Below, one piece after another: positions 17,644 to 25,221 of a stretch of DNA of 64,000 nucleotides. Location of the stretch: positions 806,001-870,000 of the forward strand of contig NZ_FOUX01000001.1 in NCBI RefSeq assembly GCF_900114995.1. Direction: 5' to 3'. Made by a program: the position numbers and the translations under genes. The stretch comes from Chitinophaga sp. YR627 (GTDB lineage Bacteria > Bacteroidota > Bacteroidia > Chitinophagales > Chitinophagaceae). How positions within the stretch are numbered: the first letter of the stretch is position 1; every line of letters starts with the position of its first letter. The notes under the pieces were generated by a model. The model saw nothing but the letters and a program-made list of their open reading frames with translations. It did not search any database and was not told the DNA's origin.

Positions 17644-19014
17644 ATGAAGAAAGTACTCTATTCCGTTTCGCTTTGTCTGGCATCACTGTCTGCTGCTGCC
17701 CAGGTGAAACCCTTCCAGCAGAATGACCGCGTGATCTTTGTAGGAAACAGTATCACAGAAGCCGGTGCTTATGTGTCTTATGTTTATCTCTATTACATGA
17801 CGCATTTCCCCGACAGAAAACTGGTCATTATGAATGGCGGTATTGGTGGTGACAAAGCAGCTGATATGTACAGAAGGCTGGACTATGATATCCTTGCCAA
17901 GAAACCCAATACGCTGGTGCTGACATTCGGGATGAATGATACCGGTTATTTTGAGTTTAACAGTGATGATGCGGATAATACCGCGCGCGAACGTATTGCC
18001 GCTTCCCGCCGCAGTTATGAGCAGATAGAACAGCGCTTGCTGCAACTGCCTGATCTGCAGAAGATCCTGATGTCTTCTCCACCTTATGATGAAGAAGCAA
18101 AGATCAAAGGCAACTATTTTAAAGGCAAGTCTAAGGCGATGCAGGAAGTGGTGGCTTTTCAGGAAGCTGCCGCACAAAAAAATAAATGGCCATTTGTGGA
18201 TCTTTTCCGTCCGATGACGGCTTTAAATGCCCGTCTTCAGGAGAAAGATTCTACATTTACAATGATCGGTCCGGACAGGATCCATCCGGGTAATGCGGGG
18301 CATCTTGTCATGGCTTCCCTGTTCCTGAAAAATCAGGGCCTGAGTGGTCAACCGGTGGCAGATGTTCGTATCGATGGCGGTAAACTGAAACAGGCACAGA
18401 ACTGTAAAGTAAGTGGTCTGAGTGCGACAGCAGGAAAAGTCAGTTTTGACTACCTGGCAGCCGCTTTACCTTTCCCGATGGATACGGTGTCCCGTATCTG
18501 GGGGAATGACCAGAAGCAGTCTGACGCCCTGAACTGGATCCCTTTTACGGAAGACTTTAATCGTGAGATGTTAACTGTTGCAGGATTGTCAGCTGGAGAA
18601 TACAATTTGCTGATAGATGGTCAGCCGATCGGGAAATGGTCTGCCGCTGCATTTGCCAAAGGTATCAATCTGGCTACACAACAGGAGACGCCACAGTATA
18701 AGCAGGCGCTTTCTATCATGCAACTGAATATGCGTCGTATGGAAGCGGAATCGCGCCTGCGTCGTTATTACTGGGTACAGGGTAATTTCTTTGATAAAAA
18801 GAACATGCGGATGCAGGATGATGCGGCGGCACTGGATAGTGTTCGTAAGCAGGCACAGAAGGACGGCATGCTGCGTTACCACGAAGAGAATTATGAAACA
18901 GCCATGTACAAGGAATTACGTACGCACTGGCAGGAAGAGATAGACCTGATCATTAACCTGGTATATCGTTTGAATAAGCCTGTCAGCCACAAAATTGAGA
19001 TCGTTAAAATTTAA
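17644..19014 (+). CDS. SGNH/GDSL-type hydrolase (putative carbohydrate esterase)
   Basis: 456 residues with signal peptide (to SAAAQ). All four SGNH blocks are present: VGNSITE with Ser36 as nucleophile, NGGIGGDKA (Gly), LTFGMNDTG (Asn), and DRIHPGNAGH with Asp211 and His214. The core spans about residues 25-240. The remaining 200 residues form an extension, partly helical, whose role is not visible. SGNH enzymes in glycan loci often remove acetyl or other ester groups, so this one may deacylate the glycan before mannosidase attack (inference). It sits in the operon between the GH38-like and GH92 genes, with gaps of 10 and 4 nt. Confidence 0.88.
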   Translation: MKKVLYSVSLCLASLSAAAQVKPFQQNDRVIFVGNSITEAGAYVSYVYLYYMTHFPDRKLVIMNGGIGGDKAADMYRRLDYDILAKKPNTLVLTFGMNDTGYFEFNSDDADNTARERIAASRRSYEQIEQRLLQLPDLQKILMSSPPYDEEAKIKGNYFKGKSKAMQEVVAFQEAAAQKNKWPFVDLFRPMTALNARLQEKDSTFTMIGPDRIHPGNAGHLVMASLFLKNQGLSGQPVADVRIDGGKLKQAQNCKVSGLSATAGKVSFDYLAAALPFPMDTVSRIWGNDQKQSDALNWIPFTEDFNREMLTVAGLSAGEYNLLIDGQPIGKWSAAAFAKGINLATQQETPQYKQALSIMQLNMRRMEAESRLRRYYWVQGNFFDKKNMRMQDDAAALDSVRKQAQKDGMLRYHEENYETAMYKELRTHWQEEIDLIINLVYRLNKPVSHKIEIVKI

Positions 19015-19018
19015 TATA

Positions 19019-21328
19019 GTGAAGAATAGTAAGCTATTAACAGGCGCCATACTCATGGCGCCTTTCATCAGTTTAGCACAACAGCCTGCTGACTATGTCA
19101 ATCCGTTTATAGGGGCCAGTACCAGTGTCGGTGCGGCTGGTACTTACCACGGACTGGGTAAGACCTTTCCGGGCGCTGCTACGCCATTTGGGATGGTACA
19201 GCTGAGTCCTAATACGATCACCGGTGGAGACAACGGCTCGGGATATAGTTATGAGCATACAACTATCGAGGGCTTTGCTTTTACACAGATGAGTGGTATC
19301 GGCTGGTATGGCGATCTGGGTAATTTCCTGGTGATGCCCACGACTGGTCCGCTGCAGACTGTTGCCGGTAAACCGGAACATCCGGAGCAGGGTTATCGTT
19401 CTTCCTATGCAAAAAAAGAGGAGAAAGCCAGTGCAGGTTATTACAGTGTAAAACTGACGGAAAATAATATCAAAGCAGAGATGACAGCTGCGCCGCATAG
19501 TGGTATTCTGCGCTTTACTTTTCCTGCCAATCAGCAATCGCGTATACAGATCGATCTGGCCCGCAGGGTAGGTGGTACGTCTGTCTGGCAGGAAGTGAAG
19601 GTGATCGATGATCATACGATCGCAGGTTATATGCGTTGTACACCTGATGGTGGCGGCTGGGGTAATGGCGATGGAAAGGCGAATTACACGGTATACTTCT
19701 ATGCGCAGTTCAGTAAGCCGCTTAGCAAGTCGGGTGTATGGAGCGCTGATATTCCGGATGACTGGTCCCGCAAACGTGAGGATATTGAAAGCGACCGTTA
19801 TCAGCAGCAGATCGCCAAAGCAGCTATATTACCTGGTGTAAAGGAAAAGGCAGGTAAACACCTGGGTTTCTACACAGAGTTTGCGACCACTGCGAATGAA
19901 AAAGTACTGATGAAGGCGGGGATCTCTTTCGTGAGTATCGATGGTGCAAAAGCGAATCTGCAAGCAGAGATAAAAGGCTGGGATTTTGACGGTGTGCAGC
20001 AGCATACAAAGGCCTTGTGGAACCAGGCACTGGGTAAGATCGCAGTCAAAGGTGGTACAGCGGAAGAGCGCAAAGTATTCTATAGTGCGCTGTATCATAC
20101 GATGATCGATCCGCGTCAGTGTGCAGACGTAGATGGTAAATATATGGGTGCTGATGGAAAAGTGTATACAGATAAAAACTTCCGCAGACGTACCATCTTC
20201 AGTGGATGGGATGTATTCCGTAGTCAGATGCCTTTGCAGACGATCATCAATCCGGCTGTTGTGAATGATGAGATCAATTCATTGGTCACACTCGCAGATG
20301 AAAGCGGTAACCATTATCTGGAACGTTGGGAAATATTGAATGCTTATAGTGGATGTATGATCGGCAATCCTGCTGTATCTGTGATCACGGATGCCTATGC
20401 AAAGGGTATCCGCAACTTCGATGTACAGAAAGCGTATGACTTTGCAAAGAATACAACAGAGAAATTCGGGAATGGTAGTAAAGGGTATTCTACCGGCGGA
20501 CTGAGTGTCTCTTTAACACTGGAATATGCGTATACGGAATGGTGTTTGGGACGTCTGGCAGGTATGCTGGATAAAAAAGAGGATGCGCAGACGTATACCG
20601 CGCGTGGCGGCAATTACCGTAACGTGTATGATCCTTCAAAAGCCTGGTTCCGTCCACGCAATGATGATGGCAGCTGGCAGGACTGGCCGGAAGATGGCCG
20701 TATGCGTCAGGGCTATGGCACGATTGAAAGTAGTCCCTATCAGCAGGGATGGTTTGTGCCGCAGGATATACCTGGTATGATCGCGTTAATGGGCGGAAAG
20801 GAAAAGGTACTGGCCGATCTGACTAATTTCTTTGATAAGGTGCCTGAAAACATGATGTGGAATGATTATTATAATCATGCGAATGAGCCGGTACATCATG
20901 TACCTTTCCTGTTCAATTATCTTGGTACGCCATGGCTGACGCAAAAGTGGACGCGCGATATCTGCGCACGCGCTTATCATAATTCCGTAGAGGGGCTGGT
21001 GGGTAATGAGGACGTCGGACAAATGTCTGCCTGGTATGTACTGGCAGCGAGTGGTCTGCATCCGGTTTGTCCGGGTAGCACCCGTTATGAGATCACCAGT
21101 CCGGTGTTTGAGTCCATTACTTTGAAGCTTGATCCTGCATATGCAAAAGGAAAGACGTTCAGTATTGTTGCGCGTAACAACAGTACTGCCAACCGTTATA
21201 TCCAGAAGGCCTGGTTAAATGGTAAGCCCTATCAGCATGCGTATATCGATCATGCGGACATTGCCAGCGGAGGTACCCTGCTGCTGGAAATGGGGGCAAC
21301 GCCCAATAAAACATGGGGCGTAGAATAA
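19019..21328 (+). CDS. GH92 family alpha-mannosidase (second copy)
   Basis: 769 residues when started at GTG 19019, 4 nt after the SGNH stop, which gives a clean signal peptide (MKNSKLLTGAILMAPFISLAQ); a TTG at 18995 would overlap the previous gene. GH92 blocks: ADYVNPFIGASTSVG, GAATPFGMVQLSPNT, FSGWDVFRSQMPL, HHVPFLFNYLGTPWLTQK and GNEDVGQMSAWYVLAASGLH. The position of the usual EGN motif reads ESSPYQQGWFVPQD, keeping the glutamate but not Gly-Asn. It differs from the first copy (GDEDQGQ and EGNAW), so the two probably prefer different linkages. Last intact gene of the fecR operon. Confidence 0.92.
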   Translation: MKNSKLLTGAILMAPFISLAQQPADYVNPFIGASTSVGAAGTYHGLGKTFPGAATPFGMVQLSPNTITGGDNGSGYSYEHTTIEGFAFTQMSGIGWYGDLGNFLVMPTTGPLQTVAGKPEHPEQGYRSSYAKKEEKASAGYYSVKLTENNIKAEMTAAPHSGILRFTFPANQQSRIQIDLARRVGGTSVWQEVKVIDDHTIAGYMRCTPDGGGWGNGDGKANYTVYFYAQFSKPLSKSGVWSADIPDDWSRKREDIESDRYQQQIAKAAILPGVKEKAGKHLGFYTEFATTANEKVLMKAGISFVSIDGAKANLQAEIKGWDFDGVQQHTKALWNQALGKIAVKGGTAEERKVFYSALYHTMIDPRQCADVDGKYMGADGKVYTDKNFRRRTIFSGWDVFRSQMPLQTIINPAVVNDEINSLVTLADESGNHYLERWEILNAYSGCMIGNPAVSVITDAYAKGIRNFDVQKAYDFAKNTTEKFGNGSKGYSTGGLSVSLTLEYAYTEWCLGRLAGMLDKKEDAQTYTARGGNYRNVYDPSKAWFRPRNDDGSWQDWPEDGRMRQGYGTIESSPYQQGWFVPQDIPGMIALMGGKEKVLADLTNFFDKVPENMMWNDYYNHANEPVHHVPFLFNYLGTPWLTQKWTRDICARAYHNSVEGLVGNEDVGQMSAWYVLAASGLHPVCPGSTRYEITSPVFESITLKLDPAYAKGKTFSIVARNNSTANRYIQKAWLNGKPYQHAYIDHADIASGGTLLLEMGATPNKTWGVE

Positions 21329-21342
21329 ATCCAGCTCAACGA

Positions 21343-21420
21343 ATGGCGGTACCGGTGTTGTAGCGTGTCAATACAACAAGGGAGAGCAGCAAGCTGCTTT
21401 GTACGCACCGGTACTGCCAT
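21343..21420. repeat. Long-arm inverted repeat downstream of the GH92 operon
   Basis: ATGGCGGTACCGGTG (21343-21357) and CACCGGTACTGCCAT (21406-21420) are inverted repeats matching at 14 of 15 positions, separated by 48 nt. The spacer contains smaller repeats such as GTTGTA/TACAAC. It may be a terminator or processing signal for the long operon. The left arm contains the -35-like box of ECF promoter copy D. Confidence 0.6.
21345..21369 (+). promoter_or_regulatory. ECF-sigma-type promoter motif, copy D
   Basis: GGCGGTA (21345-21351), 12 nt, CGTGTC (21364-21369), followed by AATAC. Same spacing as the other three copies; the base before GTGTC is C instead of G. It lies upstream of the susD remnant at 21667 and inside a long inverted repeat. 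Confidence 0.55.
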
Positions 21421-21666
21421 GTCGTTACCCAACCAATAAATATGCATGCCGGCGTTATGAAATGAAGTCCACGTTAACCGCTTCTCCCGTTTTTGTTAAT
21501 TCAAACGGTCATGTATGTATTCCACAGTTTCCTCCTATGCGCCCGTTAAGCGTTGTCAGCAGCGTAGGGCTTTTGCCGGCTTTTCTTTTGTTCAGCTATT
21601 CCATTTATGCAGTTGTTTTTGCCTGTTACTGCTTTTTTCACAGACATCCACTGCGAATATTCGACG

Positions 21667-21948
21667 GACCTGGTCAACAAAGTAAGGGAACGGGCGCGTA
21701 AAAGCGGCGGTAATACCGATATGAGTATCCTGCCTGCCTATGGGACCGTGACCCTGGAGAACATTTACCATGAACAGCGGGTAGAAACTGCTCTGGGGGA
21801 TCATATCCGCTTTTTTGAGCTGGTGCGGACCGGCAAGGCGGCCGGCACATTACCCGGGTATAAGGAAGGCGTACACAATCACCTGCCTATACCATTGAGG
21901 GAGATTCAGTTAAGTAACGGACTACTACGGCAGAATCCGGGTTATTAA
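21667..21948 (+). pseudogene. SusD/RagB C-terminal remnant
   Basis: About 93 codons matching only the end of a SusD protein: DLVNKVRERARKSGG, then IYHEQRVETALGDHIRFFEL, LVRTGKAAGTLPGYKEGV, and the family's final block HLPIPLREIQLSNGLLRQNPGY. The preceding residues of the frame (from ATG 21607) do not resemble SusD, there is no signal peptide, and about 80% of the protein is missing. The terminal block keeps the canonical form (IPLREI..S...QNPGY) better than the intact SusD at 13642. It is probably a deletion relic of an older SusC/SusD module; an ECF-type promoter motif survives upstream. The rest of 21329-22085 holds no gene I can support. Confidence 0.78.
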
Positions 21949-21999
21949 TACCCTGTACAGGCACAGGGAGGTCATTTTTGATAAAATCAGGATCCGGAT

Positions 22000-22024
22000 G
22001 GCGGTAGCGTCTTTTTGAGGTGTC
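22000..22024 (+). promoter_or_regulatory. ECF-sigma-type promoter motif, copy C
   Basis: GGCGGTA (22000-22006), 12 nt, GGTGTC (22019-22024), then ATTAT. It ends 61 nt before the ATG of the susD gene that opens the second PUL operon, which places that operon in the same putative regulon. Confidence 0.72.
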
Positions 22025-22085
22025 ATTATAAAAATGGGGACATAGATTTTATCACCAAAAACTGAACGCTACCACGTATTACGTT

Positions 22086-23795
22086 ATGAAACTGACCTTC
22101 CTATTCGCAGCTTCCCTGGGCCTGTGCATGGGAATTCTTACACTGGTATCCTGCAGTGACAAGAATTTCCTCGATCAGACGGAGACAAGCAACCTGGACG
22201 AAAAATCGGTCTTTTCCGACAGTGCCAGGACAGTACAATTCCTTACCAACATTTACATTGACATCGGTTTTACCGAGAATGCCACCCGTTTCGGGAACGG
22301 TGGACTGGACGCTGCCTGTGATGAGGCGGAGCCGCAGAAATCGGCTTCTATCACCACCTCTGTCCAGTTTGCCACGGGAACCGTCAATCCTTCCATTATC
22401 AGCGGTGATGCCTGGAGCCTGTGTTATACCAATATCCGGCGGGTCAATCTGCTGCTGAAACATCTTCCCGGCACGCCTATTCCTCCCTATATCCGTAATG
22501 TTATGGGGGCGGAGGCCCGTTTCCTGCGGGCATGGTACTATGCCATCCTCCTGAAGCATTACGGGGGTATACCGCTGGCCGGTGATTCCGTGTATAATGT
22601 TACGGATCAGATACCAGCCACCCGCCATACTTTTAAAGCATGTGTGGACTATATTGTTTCCGAGTGTGATGCAGCCGCCGGCGCATTGCCATTGGAGCGT
22701 GTACGTGAGGACTATGGCCGTGCCAGTGGTGGCGCTGCAATGGCCCTGAAAGCAAGGGTGTTGCTGTATGCTGCCAGTCCGCTGTTCAATGGCGGAAATG
22801 TAGACCCGCAGAATGCACTGACCGGTTATACCGACAATGTGCAGGAAAGATGGAAACTCGCAGCAGATGCGGCGGCTATGGTAATGAATTCCAATGCCTA
22901 TTCCCTGTATGAGGACAATGCCACGGCGCCGGGTTATGGCTTTTATAAAGTGTTTACCCTCCGTGTGAATTCAGAGTATATCCTGGCGAAGATGCAGGGG
23001 CTGAACCGCGAACTGGAAACCGCCTGGCAACCACCTTCCCGTGGCGGCGGACAAGGCGGATTTCCCTACCAGGAATTCGTAGACGCTTTTGGTATGGCAA
23101 ATGGTAAACCCATCACCGATCCGGCTTCGGGTTATGCTGCGACCGATCCATATAAGGACAGGGATCCACGCCTTGCCTATTCTGTCATCCGTGACCAGAC
23201 ACCATTGATACAGAATAATGGATTAAAAGAACCGGTCAATATCTATCTCACCACAGCAGGTAGTGGCGTGAGCCAGGACGCTGTGCTGGCAGGAACGCCT
23301 ACCGGTTACTATACAAAGAAGATGCTGGATGAAAATATCAGCGCCAACTTTATCCATGGTAGTCAGCGTTGTTTCCCGTTGATCCGTTATGCGGAAGTAC
23401 TGCTGAATTTCGCCGAAGCGACTAATGAATTTGATGGTCCGACACAAGCTGTCTATGATGCGATACAGTTAGTGCGCAGAAGGGCCGGACTGCTGCCCTA
23501 TGAATTGCCTGCCGGACTCTCAAAAGATCAGATGCGGGAAGCCATACAGGCGGAAAGGAGAGTGGAACTGGCATTTGAAGGACATCGTTTCTGGGATGTG
23601 AGAAGATGGAAAACAGCTGAAACAACACAGAACAAAACGATGACCGGTATGAAAGTGATCCGCAATGGTAACAATGCCACCTATACCGTCTTTTCCGTAC
23701 GTAAACATAATTTCCGCAAGGCTATGTACCTGTGGGCAATTCCACAAAGTGAAACCGCCAAATCTCCCGAACTGGCGCAAAATCCAAACTGGTAA
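22086..23795 (+). CDS. SusD/RagB-like glycan-binding lipoprotein (first of the second operon)
   Basis: 569 residues; lipobox VSCSD in the signal peptide, then FLDQTETSNLDEKSVFSD, the TPR motif GAEARFLRAWYYAILLKHYGG and the C-terminal signature LIRYAEVLLNFAEATNE, ERRVELAFEGHRFWDVRRWK, ending AQNPNW. A typical large SusD. It opens an operon that continues with two lipoproteins before its SusC partner, which is unusual since susC normally precedes susD. It is similar in size and end motifs to the SusD at 28343, suggesting duplication. Transcribed from ECF promoter copy C. Confidence 0.93.
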   Translation: MKLTFLFAASLGLCMGILTLVSCSDKNFLDQTETSNLDEKSVFSDSARTVQFLTNIYIDIGFTENATRFGNGGLDAACDEAEPQKSASITTSVQFATGTVNPSIISGDAWSLCYTNIRRVNLLLKHLPGTPIPPYIRNVMGAEARFLRAWYYAILLKHYGGIPLAGDSVYNVTDQIPATRHTFKACVDYIVSECDAAAGALPLERVREDYGRASGGAAMALKARVLLYAASPLFNGGNVDPQNALTGYTDNVQERWKLAADAAAMVMNSNAYSLYEDNATAPGYGFYKVFTLRVNSEYILAKMQGLNRELETAWQPPSRGGGQGGFPYQEFVDAFGMANGKPITDPASGYAATDPYKDRDPRLAYSVIRDQTPLIQNNGLKEPVNIYLTTAGSGVSQDAVLAGTPTGYYTKKMLDENISANFIHGSQRCFPLIRYAEVLLNFAEATNEFDGPTQAVYDAIQLVRRRAGLLPYELPAGLSKDQMREAIQAERRVELAFEGHRFWDVRRWKTAETTQNKTMTGMKVIRNGNNATYTVFSVRKHNFRKAMYLWAIPQSETAKSPELAQNPNW

Positions 23796-23805
23796 AACAA
23801 CCACC

Positions 23806-24234
23806 ATGAAAGTAAGCATCTCCTTTTGTTTACTGATACTGTTGCTTAGTATCAATGCCTGCAAACGGCAGGAAATATCTGTGCCTGAGCAGATAAAAGA
23901 TATTTCGGGTGAATGGCGGATCGTCAAGGCAGTCCGCAATGGCGTAGAAATTACCACCCTGACAGATTTTACAAGATTCAGGATACATTTTAAAGAGGGA
24001 CAGTACAATATTGACAATCCGATGCCTTTTGTCGTGAACAAAAACGGGAGTTATTCATTGGATGATCCTGCGTATCCTTTACGTATCTCATTCCTGCAAA
24101 CGGGCACCGATAAAGCGATCAGTACCGGTTTTACCTACCCCGTAGTGAATGGTAAAAGGAACATGGTGTTTTCCTTCAGTCCCGGTTGCGCATCCAATAC
24201 TTATCTGTACACACTTGAAAGAGTGGCTCCCTAA
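23806..24234 (+). CDS. Small lipoprotein (DUF5004-like)
   Basis: 142 residues from ATG 23806, which gives a lipoprotein signal with lipobox INAC; longer starts fall inside the preceding susD. After the signal the protein contains ISGEWRIVKAVRNGVEIT, the lipocalin-like opening seen in many small Bacteroidota lipoproteins of the DUF5004 type, then a beta-rich body ending TYLYTLERVAP. Located 10 nt after susD and 21 nt before the next lipoprotein gene. Probably anchored in the outer membrane and part of the glycan-uptake complex; binding is inferred from context only. Confidence 0.75.
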   Translation: MKVSISFCLLILLLSINACKRQEISVPEQIKDISGEWRIVKAVRNGVEITTLTDFTRFRIHFKEGQYNIDNPMPFVVNKNGSYSLDDPAYPLRISFLQTGTDKAISTGFTYPVVNGKRNMVFSFSPGCASNTYLYTLERVAP

Positions 24235-24255
24235 CCTGATTCAACACGACACGAT

Positions 24256-25218
24256 ATGAAAAAATATATATGGATTATAAGCGGGATGCTGTTGTTCCTG
24301 GCAGGCTGCGTGTTCCTTGAAAAAGTAGAGCAACCTGCTGATGCCAGACCTGGCGAAGAGATGACCATTAAGATGGAAACACGCATCGATGTAGCAGATG
24401 GCGGACGTTCTAATGTGCGGCTGATCATTGGTTTCCTGGCGCCTAAGAACTGGCAGGCCAATGCGAATTCTTCCATTACTTACACCACTACCACCTATGG
24501 TAGCGGCAAAATGATACCTGTACCGCTGAGTGTAGATGCTGGCGGCGGACAAAACTGGCCGGCAGCCCTGAAGAACCGTTTTGGTATGGGCGGCAACTTT
24601 ATGGCAGATGACCTGGAATGGGTGGTATTCTGGACAGAACAATCTTATAACGTGCCACAGGGCGTGAAAGAGACGATCAATGTAACGATTAAAACAATGC
24701 CTGGTCAGGAAAGCGTACAGTTTAAAACCGGCTATTTCGTGGGTACCAGTTCAGAAGGACTCAGCGATGTGTTCGGTTCCAACAACGTGTATAAAAGCCG
24801 TTTTATGGATTGCTTTACGGTGAGTGATGGCATCAGCGATCTGACAGATTTCTGTAATCCGCAGATCGGTGCGGTAACACCGGGGGTAGCGACAGACAAT
24901 GACCTGCTGACCATCTCTTTTGATCCGGATGTAGTATCTACGGCTCTCAGCGGAGAAGCGAATATCTATTTCTGTGCCAAAGCCTATACCAATACCGGCA
25001 AAGTGCTGGACGTATGTGTACAGACCGACCAGTCAAAGCTGAAACCTTACACCGGACGGAAGTCCGCTATTACATTCTGGCCCCGCGCTTATTTCAGCAT
25101 GCAGGAGGGAGATATACTGGAGAAGATAGAATACTTCTTTACGGATGCCAGTGGTACTACAAAAGTGGGTTTCAGTAATACTGCCAATCCATTCGTCTAC
25201 ACGTTCAAATGCCAGTAA
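24256..25218 (+). CDS. DUF4961-like surface lipoprotein
   Basis: 320 residues; signal peptide with lipobox LAGC. The segment RSNVRLIIGFLAPKNWQ followed by MADDLEWVVFWTEQSY and a second Ig-like half (from about residue 210) resembles the DUF4961 family found beside SusC/SusD genes. Predicted to be beta-sandwich throughout with no catalytic motif. It is encoded 3 nt before susC, so tightly coupled. By position it corresponds to the SusE/SusF-type accessory glycan-binding proteins; that role is inference. Confidence 0.75.
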   Translation: MKKYIWIISGMLLFLAGCVFLEKVEQPADARPGEEMTIKMETRIDVADGGRSNVRLIIGFLAPKNWQANANSSITYTTTTYGSGKMIPVPLSVDAGGGQNWPAALKNRFGMGGNFMADDLEWVVFWTEQSYNVPQGVKETINVTIKTMPGQESVQFKTGYFVGTSSEGLSDVFGSNNVYKSRFMDCFTVSDGISDLTDFCNPQIGAVTPGVATDNDLLTISFDPDVVSTALSGEANIYFCAKAYTNTGKVLDVCVQTDQSKLKPYTGRKSAITFWPRAYFSMQEGDILEKIEYFFTDASGTTKVGFSNTANPFVYTFKCQ

Positions 25219-25221
25219 AAC

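Noticed and set aside
21399..21701. 100-codon + frame after the GH92 gene
   Set aside because: No family motif, begins inside an inverted repeat and overlaps the susD remnant in another frame.
24241..24642. 133-codon minus frame inside the DUF4961-like gene
   Set aside because: Antisense shadow; its only cysteines are scattered and no domain is visible.
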